Of a DNA stretch of 6,958 bases, positions 1 through 6,123 are shown piece after piece. The DNA comes from Nanobdellota archaeon. GTDB taxonomy: Archaea; Nanobdellota; Nanobdellia; Pacearchaeales; GW2011-AR1. Made by a program: the position numbers and the translations under genes. The notes under the pieces were generated by a model. That model saw only the letters and a program-made list of their open reading frames with translations, did not search any database and had not been told where the DNA came from. Positions within the stretch are counted from its first letter, which is position 1. Each line of letters begins with the position of its first letter. Location: contig JAHIVR010000048.1 in NCBI GenBank assembly GCA_018816625.1, forward strand, positions 1 to 6,958. The letters are read 5' to 3'.

Positions 1-1
1 T

Positions 2-865
2 ATAACAAAACCAAAATTACCTTGGGATAATTTAGATAGCTTGAAAGAAATTGCTAAAACTATAATTCTAGAAGTAAAATCCTTAGAAAAAGAAATTAGT
101 AAAGAATTATTAAAGAAAAAAGATTATTTGAAACTCGATCTTGAAGAACTGAAGATTTACATAGAAGAACTAAGAAATTATAGAAGAAGATTACAAGAAG
201 AGATAGAACACGATGAATCTCAAGATGTAAAGAATGTCAGAGATTATATAGAAATCTTAGATAAGAATATTTATGGTATGGAGGAAAGACCATTGGTTTT
301 AGAAAAGTATGTAACATTGGGTTTAAATGCTTTAAACGATGCCTTGAGAATAAAGCCAAATTATCCTGTTGGAGATGATAATGAGCCAACAAATACTGCC
401 CCTGCTGGAAAACCAGATATAGAATGTTTTTATGAAGAATACAACTCTATATGTGAAGTTACTTTACTTAAAGATAGATCTCAATGGTTTAATGAAGGAC
501 AACCCGTTATGAGGCATCTTAGAGAATTTGAAGAAGAAAATTCGGAGAAAGAAACATATTGTTTATTTATTGCCCCGTCTTTACACGTTGATACTCTAGA
601 AACTTTCTGGATGGCTATCAATTATGGATACAAAGGGAAAAAACAAAAAATTATCCCAATAACTCTTAATCAGTTTGTTAAAATGCTGAAGGTTCTTTTA
701 GCTATGAAAGAGAAGGGGGAGAGATTTACTAGAGACCATCTTCTAAAATTATACATTAGTCTTTTGGATTTAAGGGGAATTGAAAATTCTGATCAGTGGG
801 TTAATGAAATTTATAATAGATTAAATAAATGGGGAAAAGTCTTGACAAATGGAAGAGCTAATTAA
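2..865 (+). CDS. AlwI/BspD6I-family restriction endonuclease, C-terminal part (5' truncated by window edge)
   Basis: Cleavage domain of a type IIS-like endonuclease that would cut foreign DNA near an asymmetric site; AlwI-family members read GGATC or GAGTC. The frame is open to the window edge with no stop, so the TTG at 41 is probably internal and the start lies outside; family members are roughly 550-600 aa and about 288 are visible. Numbered from codon 41, the PD-(D/E)XK core is P125-D126, E139-V-T and E152 in NEGQPVMRHL. E88 in PLVLEKY, D126, E139 and E152 reproduce the spacing I recall for the Nt.BspD6I active site (E418, D456, E469, E482). FIAP (about 177-180) and IIPITLNQF (about 194-202) also fit the family. 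A charged, coiled-coil-like helix fills residues 10-75. It overlaps the downstream methyltransferase by 17 nt. The recognition domain is missing, so specificity cannot be read. Confidence 0.85.
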   Translation: MTKPKLPWDNLDSLKEIAKTIILEVKSLEKEISKELLKKKDYLKLDLEELKIYIEELRNYRRRLQEEIEHDESQDVKNVRDYIEILDKNIYGMEERPLVLEKYVTLGLNALNDALRIKPNYPVGDDNEPTNTAPAGKPDIECFYEEYNSICEVTLLKDRSQWFNEGQPVMRHLREFEEENSEKETYCLFIAPSLHVDTLETFWMAINYGYKGKKQKIIPITLNQFVKMLKVLLAMKEKGERFTRDHLLKLYISLLDLRGIENSDQWVNEIYNRLNKWGKVLTNGRAN

Positions 866-1631
866 CAAAAATCATCAAGGCGATTGTACTGAAATAATGA
901 CCAAAATAAAAGAAAAAAGCATTAATTTAATTTTAACAGATCCGCCATATAATGCGTCTAAGGGGGGAGTAAATTTGCCTGACAACAAAACTGGAGGGGC
1001 TTACTATAAGGTTAATGAAGACTGGGATAAATTTGATAAATATTCTGATTATATGGACTTTACAAGAAAATGGATAAAAGAAGCAGATAGAATTCTATCA
1101 GATAAGGGAACTATTATGGTTTGTTGCTCTCTACATAATATTGGGGAGGTAATGATGGCTCTTAAAGAACTAAATTATAAACCTCTTAATATCATAACTT
1201 GGAGAAAGCCAAATGCTATGCCAAGTATAACTAAACGGATGCTTACTCATTCTACTGAATTTATAGTTTGGTTTGCAAAAGGTAAACCATGGACATTCAA
1301 TTATGATAAAATGAAAAAGTATAACTATGGTAAGCAGTTAAGGGATGTCTGGGATTTTCCTTCTTGTCAAGGTCCAGAAAGAGTTAAAGGAGAAAATGGT
1401 CGTGCAGCACACCCAACACAAAAACCATTAAAATTATTTAAAAGGTTAATCGAAATGGCATCTAAAGAGGGAGATCTTATTTTAGATCCTTTTATTGGAA
1501 GTGGAACTACAGCCATTGCTTCACAAGAATTGAGTAGAAAATGGATAGGGATAGATAGTAATCCAGAATATATAACCATTGCAAATGAAAGATTAAATAA
1601 AATTAAAAATCAGAAAAAATTAAAATTATAG
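849..1631 (+). CDS. Beta-class DNA adenine-N6 methyltransferase of the restriction-modification pair
   Basis: Transfers methyl from S-adenosylmethionine to DNA, protecting the host from the endonuclease encoded just upstream. The catalytic motif IV is DPPY at residues 31-34 (DPPY favours adenine-N6; N4-cytosine enzymes usually have SPPY). The SAM-binding motif DPFIGSGTTA is near the C terminus (213-222), preceded by HPTQKP (188-193) and followed by GID (234-236). This order, with the target-recognition region between about 120 and 185, defines the beta class. The 260-aa length is normal for a compact member of the M.HinfI/CcrM type. The ATG lies inside the endonuclease reading frame, 17 nt before its stop, so translation is probably coupled; only a weak G-rich stretch serves as SD. 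An asymmetric type IIS site often needs two methylases; only one is visible, and a partner could lie upstream of the window. Confidence 0.92.
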   Translation: MEELINKNHQGDCTEIMTKIKEKSINLILTDPPYNASKGGVNLPDNKTGGAYYKVNEDWDKFDKYSDYMDFTRKWIKEADRILSDKGTIMVCCSLHNIGEVMMALKELNYKPLNIITWRKPNAMPSITKRMLTHSTEFIVWFAKGKPWTFNYDKMKKYNYGKQLRDVWDFPSCQGPERVKGENGRAAHPTQKPLKLFKRLIEMASKEGDLILDPFIGSGTTAIASQELSRKWIGIDSNPEYITIANERLNKIKNQKKLKL

Positions 1632-1680
1632 AAGATTAATTAAACTCCGACGACTTACATTCATTAACAATAATAAAAAG

Positions 1681-1809
1681 AGGAAAAGCAAGAAGATACT
1701 TGAAGAATAGATGAGAGGGCAACCCCTTCCCGGGGCATCGAAGCTAAATCCATGCCCATGTGGAGCATTGCCAAAAAATCGGGGTTTTGCCACCCCCGGT
1801 GGGGGCGTT
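1681..1809. repeat. GC-rich hairpin element, copy A
   Basis: One of two related non-coding elements (copy B is at 2944-3075). The first ~36 nt, an AT-rich leader containing AGCAAGAAGATA and CTTGAAGAATAGATGA, match copy B apart from two 1-nt indels. The leader could form a small CAAG/CTTG hairpin. Three GC-rich hairpins follow: CCCC 1723-1726 with GGGG 1732-1735; ATGCCC 1752-1757 with GGaGCAT 1762-1768 (one bulged A); CCCCC 1793-1797 with GGGGG 1801-1805. Their 3' feet read CATC, ATTG and CGTT. The 51 nt between GGGGCAT and CCACCCCCGG have diverged from copy B without any gap. The G/C blocks contrast sharply with the AT-rich surroundings. It has no terminal inverted repeats and I cannot assign it to a known family; a mobile palindromic element or a structured RNA are both possible. 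Confidence 0.75.
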
Positions 1810-1822
1810 TACACATAAATTG

Positions 1823-1910
1823 TTCAAATCCCCGTATGGGGGTTGACAAAATAAAATTCGAATCTTGGGCAGGGCATTGAATTGCAGGATGTTCGAATCT
1901 CCAACGGAGA
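1823..1910. repeat. Phased hairpin tail following copy A (34-35 nt period)
   Basis: Three units begin with TTCRAATC at 1823, 1857 and 1892, i.e. 34 and 35 nt apart. The first forms a strong hairpin, AATCCCC 1827-1833 with GGGGGTT 1838-1844 around a GTAT loop (7 bp including one U-G). The middle unit has no clear hairpin but keeps GGGCATTG. The third forms TCTCC 1898-1902 with GGAGA 1906-1910 around AAC. The first unit resembles the hairpins of copies A and B, so this may be an extension of that element. No equivalent tail follows copy B. Confidence 0.5.
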
Positions 1911-1952
1911 AGCGAAAAGGAAAACTTTATGAAGTTAGAAATAACTAATAAT

Positions 1953-1982
1953 AATATAAACTTCAAACAAGATTGAAGCTTA
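1953..1982 (+). promoter_or_regulatory. Probable promoter of the secreted-protein gene
   Basis: A TATA-like AATATAAA at 1953-1960 would place transcription start near 1982, leaving a leader of about 37 nt to the ATG at 2019. A perfect inverted repeat, CTTCAA 1961-1966 and TTGAAG 1973-1978, lies between box and predicted start and could be an operator. Assignment rests on position and composition only. Confidence 0.4.
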
Positions 1983-2018
1983 AGGACAATTTAAAAAGAG
2001 GTTAAAAGTAATAAGAAT

Positions 2019-2939
2019 ATGAGAAATAAAATAAGTTTAACTTTGACATTAATGATTTTTTCATTCTTAATTATAAATAATGTTTCTGCAGCATTACCTC
2101 CGCCATCAGCAAATTTCGAAATAGACTTTTCACGATTAAATTTACCTGAAGGTAACTGGCAATTATCTATTGTAAGTATTCCTGCATATGATAGTAATGA
2201 TTATCAAGAAATCTTCACAACAATTCAAGAAGATTATAAATCAACTAAGCAATTATGTGGTATCCCTGACTATTTGGAAATTAAGGTCAATCCTTCAGAG
2301 AGCGAGATTTCAGAATTGCAGTCAATTTATCCAACATATGAAAGAGCGATTATTGGAAGAGGTCATTATGGAGAATATGATAATGTTTACTATTTTTTAA
2401 CTGATGAAAAATACAAAGAATGTATTACTGCTACAGGTTATGGAAATTATAATGATTTAGATAAAATTCTCGAGGATAAGTACAAAATAACTCAAAACTT
2501 TTGGATTTATCATTATGGAAAATCTGTGCAATTAAGAAATGAAGGGAAAGATATTGGGGCATTTTATCCAACTTATTGTGAACTGGATGATAATCTATGC
2601 CCTGTTTCTATTTACGAAGGGATGGAAGGGCCTTATTTTATAATTTTAGAAAAGATGAACTCAAATGATCAAATATATTTCTCAGAACCAGTAAATATTA
2701 ACTGGGAAGCCAAAGAAGATGTAGAGTGGAAAGAATTTGATCAAAACACTTATTCAGTAGATTTAAGCACACTAGAGCTCTCTTCTTCAAATAAACTTAT
2801 AGTGGAGTTTGAGGGCGCTAAACCAGTAGGTCCGATACCTGAACCAAGCCCAATATCAAATATTATCTATTGGATAATTGGAGGAGTAATAGCAATTATA
2901 TTAATTATTTTATTTTTTGTTTTAAGAAAAAAGAAGTAA
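2019..2939 (+). CDS. Secreted, C-terminally membrane-anchored protein of unknown function
   Basis: I do not recognise the family. The first ~25 residues form a Sec signal peptide: basic MRNK, a hydrophobic run, then a VSA-A cleavage site. The C terminus has a proline-rich linker (GPIPEPSP, about 271-278), one hydrophobic helix at about 283-302 and a basic RKKK stop-transfer tail. The protein should therefore sit outside the membrane on a single C-terminal anchor. The ~245-residue ectodomain is acidic, rich in tyrosine and asparagine, and has four cysteines (C80, C135, C187, C194) that could form two disulfides. No catalytic motif is evident. The ATG is the natural start because the signal peptide begins there; a possible SD, GAGGT at 1998-2002, is rather far (16 nt). 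The gene is bracketed by the two copies of the GC-rich element and its stop is only 4 nt before copy B, which suggests they may have moved or been duplicated together. Confidence 0.8.
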   Translation: MRNKISLTLTLMIFSFLIINNVSAALPPPSANFEIDFSRLNLPEGNWQLSIVSIPAYDSNDYQEIFTTIQEDYKSTKQLCGIPDYLEIKVNPSESEISELQSIYPTYERAIIGRGHYGEYDNVYYFLTDEKYKECITATGYGNYNDLDKILEDKYKITQNFWIYHYGKSVQLRNEGKDIGAFYPTYCELDDNLCPVSIYEGMEGPYFIILEKMNSNDQIYFSEPVNINWEAKEDVEWKEFDQNTYSVDLSTLELSSSNKLIVEFEGAKPVGPIPEPSPISNIIYWIIGGVIAIILIILFFVLRKKK

Positions 2940-2943
2940 TCGG

Positions 2944-3075
2944 AGGAAAAAGCAAGAAGATAACTTGAAGAATAGATGATGGGGCAACCCCCCTCCTGGG
3001 GCATTGACCAAAAATCAACCCCCAACATGGGCATTTCCCAAAAAAAGGCAAATGACCACCCCCGGCAGGGGCGTT
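2944..3075. repeat. GC-rich hairpin element, copy B
   Basis: Second copy of the element at 1681-1809, in the same orientation, starting 4 nt after the preceding stop codon. It has the same leader (AGCAAGAAGATA, then CTTGAAGAATAGATGA) followed by three hairpins: CCCC 2990-2993 with GGGG 2998-3001; CCC 3021-3023 with GGG 3029-3031; CCCC 3060-3063 with GGGG 3068-3071. The feet are CATT, CATT and CGTT. The outer blocks (leader, GGGCAACCCC, GGGGCAT, CCACCCCCGG, GGGGCGTT) are conserved against copy A, while loops and middle differ. The second hairpin sits at the same offset in both copies although much of its sequence has changed, which suggests the structure is under selection. It lies in what would be the 3' UTR of the secreted-protein gene and ahead of the DUF2061 gene. 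Confidence 0.75.
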
Positions 3076-3077
3076 CT

Positions 3078-3087
3078 TATTATAAAA
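3078..3087 (+). promoter_or_regulatory. TATA-like box upstream of the DUF2061 gene
   Basis: TTATTATAAAAC begins just after copy B. A start about 25 nt downstream (near 3110) would give a leader of about 20 nt to the ATG at 3130. A second AT-rich run, CATATAAAAT at 3112-3121, is too close to the ATG to serve unless an internal start is used. Confidence 0.35.
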
Positions 3088-3129
3088 CAAAAACCTTAAA
3101 TTCTCAACACCCATATAAAATAAGATAAA

Positions 3130-3342
3130 ATGGGATCCACATATGAAAGAAGTCTAATAAAAGGGATAATATGGGAGATAATATCCTTCATAATAACCAC
3201 AATAGCAATATACATTTTCTTTGGAGATATATTACAATCACTACGATTTAGTCTAGTCTTGACTTTATTCAAATCCATTCTTTTTTTCTTCCATGAAAGA
3301 ACCTGGAAGAAAGTAAAATGGGGAAAAATTAAAGAGAAATAA
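3130..3342 (+). CDS. DUF2061 small membrane protein
   Basis: A 70-residue protein matching the DUF2061 family as I know it: an N-terminal YERSLIKGIIWEIISF segment, a first membrane helix at about 10-30, a second hydrophobic segment at about 38-53, then the characteristic HERTWKKVKWG near the C terminus (about 55-65). Family members are two-helix inner-membrane proteins of unknown function, so no role is claimed. It starts at ATG without a clear SD, as is common in archaea, and lies between copy B and the promoter of the CYTH-acs operon. It is probably its own transcription unit, since a separate TATA box follows its stop. Confidence 0.88.
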   Translation: MGSTYERSLIKGIIWEIISFIITTIAIYIFFGDILQSLRFSLVLTLFKSILFFFHERTWKKVKWGKIKEK

Positions 3343-3349
3343 CCAAACA

Positions 3350-3392
3350 ATTTATAAAATCAAATTTACTTGCTATAACATAAAAAGGTGAT
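3350..3392 (+). promoter_or_regulatory. Promoter and SD of the CYTH-acs-DUF5654 operon
   Basis: A good archaeal TATA box, TTTATAAAAT, covers 3351-3360, preceded by an A/C-rich stretch suitable for TFB. The expected start is about 3379-3383. GGTGAT at 3387-3392, complementary to the ATCACC end of archaeal 16S rRNA, sits 3 nt ahead of the ATG at 3396. The combination fixes this start codon. Confidence 0.6.
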
Positions 3393-3395
3393 AAA

Positions 3396-3983
3396 ATGCT
3401 TCTAGAAGTTGAAACAAAAATAAAGCTCAACGATTCTGATGTTCAGAAATTTAAAAGAAAGATAAGGGAAATTGCAACCTTTGAAAAAAAGGGGAAAAAA
3501 GTAGATGATTATTTTGCAATTCAAAAAGACCCCATGTATTACCCAAAAAAGGCTTTCAGAACAAGAACTACCTCAGACCACATAGAGATAAATTTTAAAA
3601 AACACCTTAAAAAATACTGGACAAAAAACGTTGTTGTTAAACAAGAATTCGAGTTCAAAATACTAAAAGAAAACTTCAAAGACATGATAGAACTCTTCTA
3701 CGATATGGGCTTTACTGAATGGGTTCAAAAAGTTAAATACAATGAAACCTATCGATGGAAAAAAGACAAAAAAACATCAATAGAGATAAATAAGGTAAAA
3801 TATCTCGGATACTTTATAGAAATAGAACATCTAGCGCATCCCTCAGAGATGAAGGAGGTAATAAATAAAATAGAAGAAATAATTAAGGAATTGGGAATAA
3901 AACCAGAACAAATTGACAATACGGGCTACACCAAAATGCTGTGGTATAAAGGAACAAAGAACAAAAGGAAATTTGTAAAATGA
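3396..3983 (+). CDS. CYTH-domain protein (CyaB / class IV adenylyl cyclase-like triphosphate tunnel enzyme)
   Basis: CYTH proteins fold into a beta tunnel lined with acidic and basic residues that binds triphosphates with divalent metal. The signature ExExK is at the N terminus (E4, E6, K8). Further tunnel residues follow in family order: VDDYF (36-40), FRTRT (R55, R57), EFEFK (84-88), a KVKYNETYR block (112-120), YLGYFIEIE (136-144; E142, E144), and a C-terminal NTGYTKML (about 175-182). The 195-aa length matches the CyaB type. Members include class IV adenylyl cyclases, thiamine triphosphatases and inorganic tripolyphosphatases; the sequence does not say which this is, and archaeal members are mostly uncharacterised. 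Its stop codon overlaps the acs start by 4 nt (ATGA), so the two are probably translationally coupled. The tail after about 185 is basic and likely disordered. Confidence 0.85.
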   Translation: MLLEVETKIKLNDSDVQKFKRKIREIATFEKKGKKVDDYFAIQKDPMYYPKKAFRTRTTSDHIEINFKKHLKKYWTKNVVVKQEFEFKILKENFKDMIELFYDMGFTEWVQKVKYNETYRWKKDKKTSIEINKVKYLGYFIEIEHLAHPSEMKEVINKIEEIIKELGIKPEQIDNTGYTKMLWYKGTKNKRKFVK

Positions 3984-5905
3984 CTTCTTATGTAACAAAA
4001 AATGGGAATTCATACTGGCCATCAAAAGCCATGAAAAAAATTGCCTGGATAAATAACAAATCTATTTATAAGGAAGCTGCGAAAAACCCCATAAAATTCT
4101 GGGGAAAACTAGCAAAAGAAGGAATACACTGGGAAGAAGAATGGAGCCCAAAAAATACTTATGTTGAAAAACTACCTTATTTTGAGTGGTTCAAAGGAGG
4201 AAAATTAAACTTCTCTGTCAACGCTTTAGATAGACACCTTGGACAACCAAACAAACCAGCAATAATTTTTGTACCTGAAGACCCTAAAGAACCTCCAACA
4301 ATCCTAACATATTCAGAATTACACCAACGGGTTTGTAAGTTTGCTAACGCCCTAAAAAGAATGGGGGTGAAAAAAGGAGATGCTGTATCAATTTATCTTC
4401 CCCTAATACCTGAAGCTGCAATAGCAATGCTAGCCTGCACAAGAATAGGGGCAATCCACTCCGTAGTCTTCAGTGCCTTCGCCCCAGATGCACTAAGAGC
4501 AAGGATACAAGACTGTGATGCTCGTGTCTTGATAACCTCTGACGGATATTACAGAAGAGGAAAAAAAGAAAACCTCTTAAATAAAGCAAAAAAAGCAATC
4601 AAAAAGACAAAGATAAAAGACGTGATAGTTGTCCCAAGAATAAATAAAAACAAGAATTACTGGGGAAAATTCAAAAGATTTGATGATGTTTCTTACGGAA
4701 GATCTTCACACTTCCCACCAGAAATGATGAACGCGGAAGACCCAATGTTCATTCTTTACACTTCAGGAACTACCGGTAAACCAAAAGGAATAATCCACGA
4801 CACCGGAGGATACGCTGTCCAGACTTACTGGACAACAAAACTAGTATTTGATTTACATAAAGAAGACATAATGTGGTGTACTGCAGACATAGGTTGGATT
4901 ACCGGACACACCTATGCAGTTTATGGTCCTTTATTAAACGGAGGAACAACTCTAATATACGAGGGAACTCCAGATTTTCCAAAACCAGATAGATGGTGGG
5001 ACATAATTAATAAGTATAAAGTAAATATTTTCTACACAGCCCCAACAGCAATAAGAATGTTCATGAGACTCGGAGATAAATGGCCAAACAAACACAAAAT
5101 GGATTCTTTAAGGGTTTTAGCAACAGTTGGAGAACCAATAGATGAACACGCCTGGAAATGGTATTTCAATAAGATAGGAAAGGGCAGATGTCCAATAATT
5201 GACACCTGGTGGCAAACAGAAACAGGAGGAACCCTAATCAACGTCCTACCTGGAATTGGTCCCTTTGTTCCAACTATTGCTGGATTAAGTTTTCCCGGAA
5301 CAAAACACAGCATATTGGATAAAGGAGGAAAAAAAGCTCCCCAAGGATTTTTAGTTCAAAACTCTCCTTTTGCACCAGGAATGCTACACGGAGTCTGGAA
5401 AAACCATAAAAAATACAAAGAAACATACTGGAAAACCTACAACAAACAATACGATACAAGTGATGGAGCAATACTAAAGAATAATTTAATAAGAGTTACT
5501 GGGAGAACAGACGACGTTATGAAGGTTTCAGGACACAGACTCTCAACAGCAGAACTTGAAGACGCTCTAAACAAAAGTAAATTTGTAAACGAGTCTGCAG
5601 TGGTTCCAATCCCAGATAACCTGCGTGGCCAAGTTCCTGTTGCTTTTATTGTATTAGAAAAAGGAAAACCAAGCGAAGAACTTGAAAAAAGAATAAAAAA
5701 ACACGTAGACAACACTCTGGGACCAACAGCAAGACCAGCAAAAGTTTACTTTGTCAATGATCTTCCAAAGACGCGTAGTGGAAAAATAATGAGAAGAATT
5801 CTAAAAAACATATTAGCAAACGAAGAACCAGCCGGACTCTCAACACTTGTAAACCCGGAATGCGTTCAACCAATTAAAGAAATGGTAAAGGAGAGAAAAA
5901 AATGA
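3980..5905 (+). CDS. acsA: Acetyl-CoA synthetase (AMP-forming)
   Basis: Activates acetate: acetate + ATP + CoA gives acetyl-CoA + AMP + PPi, in the cytoplasm, through an acetyl-adenylate. At 641 aa it is full length. Core motifs are present: YTSGTTGKPKG phosphate loop (260-270), GWITGH (305-310), TWWQTETGG (409-417), whose second tryptophan (W411) is the residue that limits the pocket to acetate/propionate, GRTDDVMKVSGHR (508-520), and the C-terminal catalytic lysine K602 in TRSGK, which is the reversible acetylation site in bacterial Acs. D495, R509, R520 and K602 match Salmonella Acs D500, R515, R526 and K609 with small offsets. Two departures: the usual TGDGA reads TSDGA (493-497), and the D-x-DGY turn is replaced by a shorter KNNLIRV. 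The start overlaps the CYTH stop, with AGGA 10 nt upstream; the stop overlaps the next gene. Confidence 0.96.
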   Translation: MTSYVTKNGNSYWPSKAMKKIAWINNKSIYKEAAKNPIKFWGKLAKEGIHWEEEWSPKNTYVEKLPYFEWFKGGKLNFSVNALDRHLGQPNKPAIIFVPEDPKEPPTILTYSELHQRVCKFANALKRMGVKKGDAVSIYLPLIPEAAIAMLACTRIGAIHSVVFSAFAPDALRARIQDCDARVLITSDGYYRRGKKENLLNKAKKAIKKTKIKDVIVVPRINKNKNYWGKFKRFDDVSYGRSSHFPPEMMNAEDPMFILYTSGTTGKPKGIIHDTGGYAVQTYWTTKLVFDLHKEDIMWCTADIGWITGHTYAVYGPLLNGGTTLIYEGTPDFPKPDRWWDIINKYKVNIFYTAPTAIRMFMRLGDKWPNKHKMDSLRVLATVGEPIDEHAWKWYFNKIGKGRCPIIDTWWQTETGGTLINVLPGIGPFVPTIAGLSFPGTKHSILDKGGKKAPQGFLVQNSPFAPGMLHGVWKNHKKYKETYWKTYNKQYDTSDGAILKNNLIRVTGRTDDVMKVSGHRLSTAELEDALNKSKFVNESAVVPIPDNLRGQVPVAFIVLEKGKPSEELEKRIKKHVDNTLGPTARPAKVYFVNDLPKTRSGKIMRRILKNILANEEPAGLSTLVNPECVQPIKEMVKERKK

Positions 5906-6123
5906 AAAAAGACGTAGTTGAAAAGCTTGCTGCATTAATAACTGCTGCATTTGGCCTTGTTGCCGCTCTTGCATGGAACGGAGCAATACAAGCAATATTC
6001 AAAAAAGCATTCGGAGAAGCAGACACAATAGGAGCAATGTTAGTTTATGCGATAGTGATAACCCTAATTGCAGTCTGGGCAACAATCAAAATAGGGAAAA
6101 TTGCAGAAAAAGCAAAGAATTAA
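5902..6123 (+). CDS. DUF5654-family small membrane protein
   Basis: A 73-residue protein with two hydrophobic segments (about 10-32 and 43-63), basic ends and the LAALITAAFGLVAALAWNGAI stretch (9-29) that I associate with DUF5654, a small archaeal membrane family of unknown function. Its ATG overlaps the acsA stop (ATGA) and is preceded by AAGGAGAG at 5888-5893, a strong SD at about 8 nt, so it is expressed with acsA. Whether it serves acetate uptake, acts on Acs, or is simply co-transcribed cannot be told. Its TAA shares the TTAA at 6120-6123 with the stop of the convergent toxin gene. Confidence 0.82.
   Translation: MKKDVVEKLAALITAAFGLVAALAWNGAIQAIFKKAFGEADTIGAMLVYAIVITLIAVWATIKIGKIAEKAKN

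Noticed and set aside
41..43. TTG at 41 as the true start of the endonuclease
   Set aside because: The frame is open to the window edge and the recognition domain expected in this family is missing, so the gene almost surely continues upstream.
1850..1910. tRNA fragment because of GTTCGAATC
   Set aside because: The T-loop-like string is not flanked by pairing 5-bp stems, and no acceptor, D or anticodon arm can be folded around it. The string belongs to the phased repeat.
1681..1910. CRISPR array
   Set aside because: The repeated blocks are short, imperfect and not separated by unique spacers of constant length; no cas genes are present.
1664..1966. Minus-strand ORF over copy A, and its counterpart over copy B (2905-3114)
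   Set aside because: They share a short stretch of peptide only because the leader DNA is shared; the frames shift relative to each other beyond it, and neither resembles a protein family.
2971..3010. Box C/D sRNA in the element leader
   Set aside because: Copy B has ATGATGG and TTGA around a hairpin, close to C and D boxes, but copy A has ATGAGAG and CGAA at the same places, so the boxes are not conserved.
1681..3075. Elements A and B as integron attC sites
   Set aside because: Gene-plus-element layout is cassette-like, but the 5' ends lack RYYYAAC and the 3' GTT is followed by pyrimidines or mixed bases rather than RRRY; the two ends do not pair into one long hairpin, and no integrase is present.
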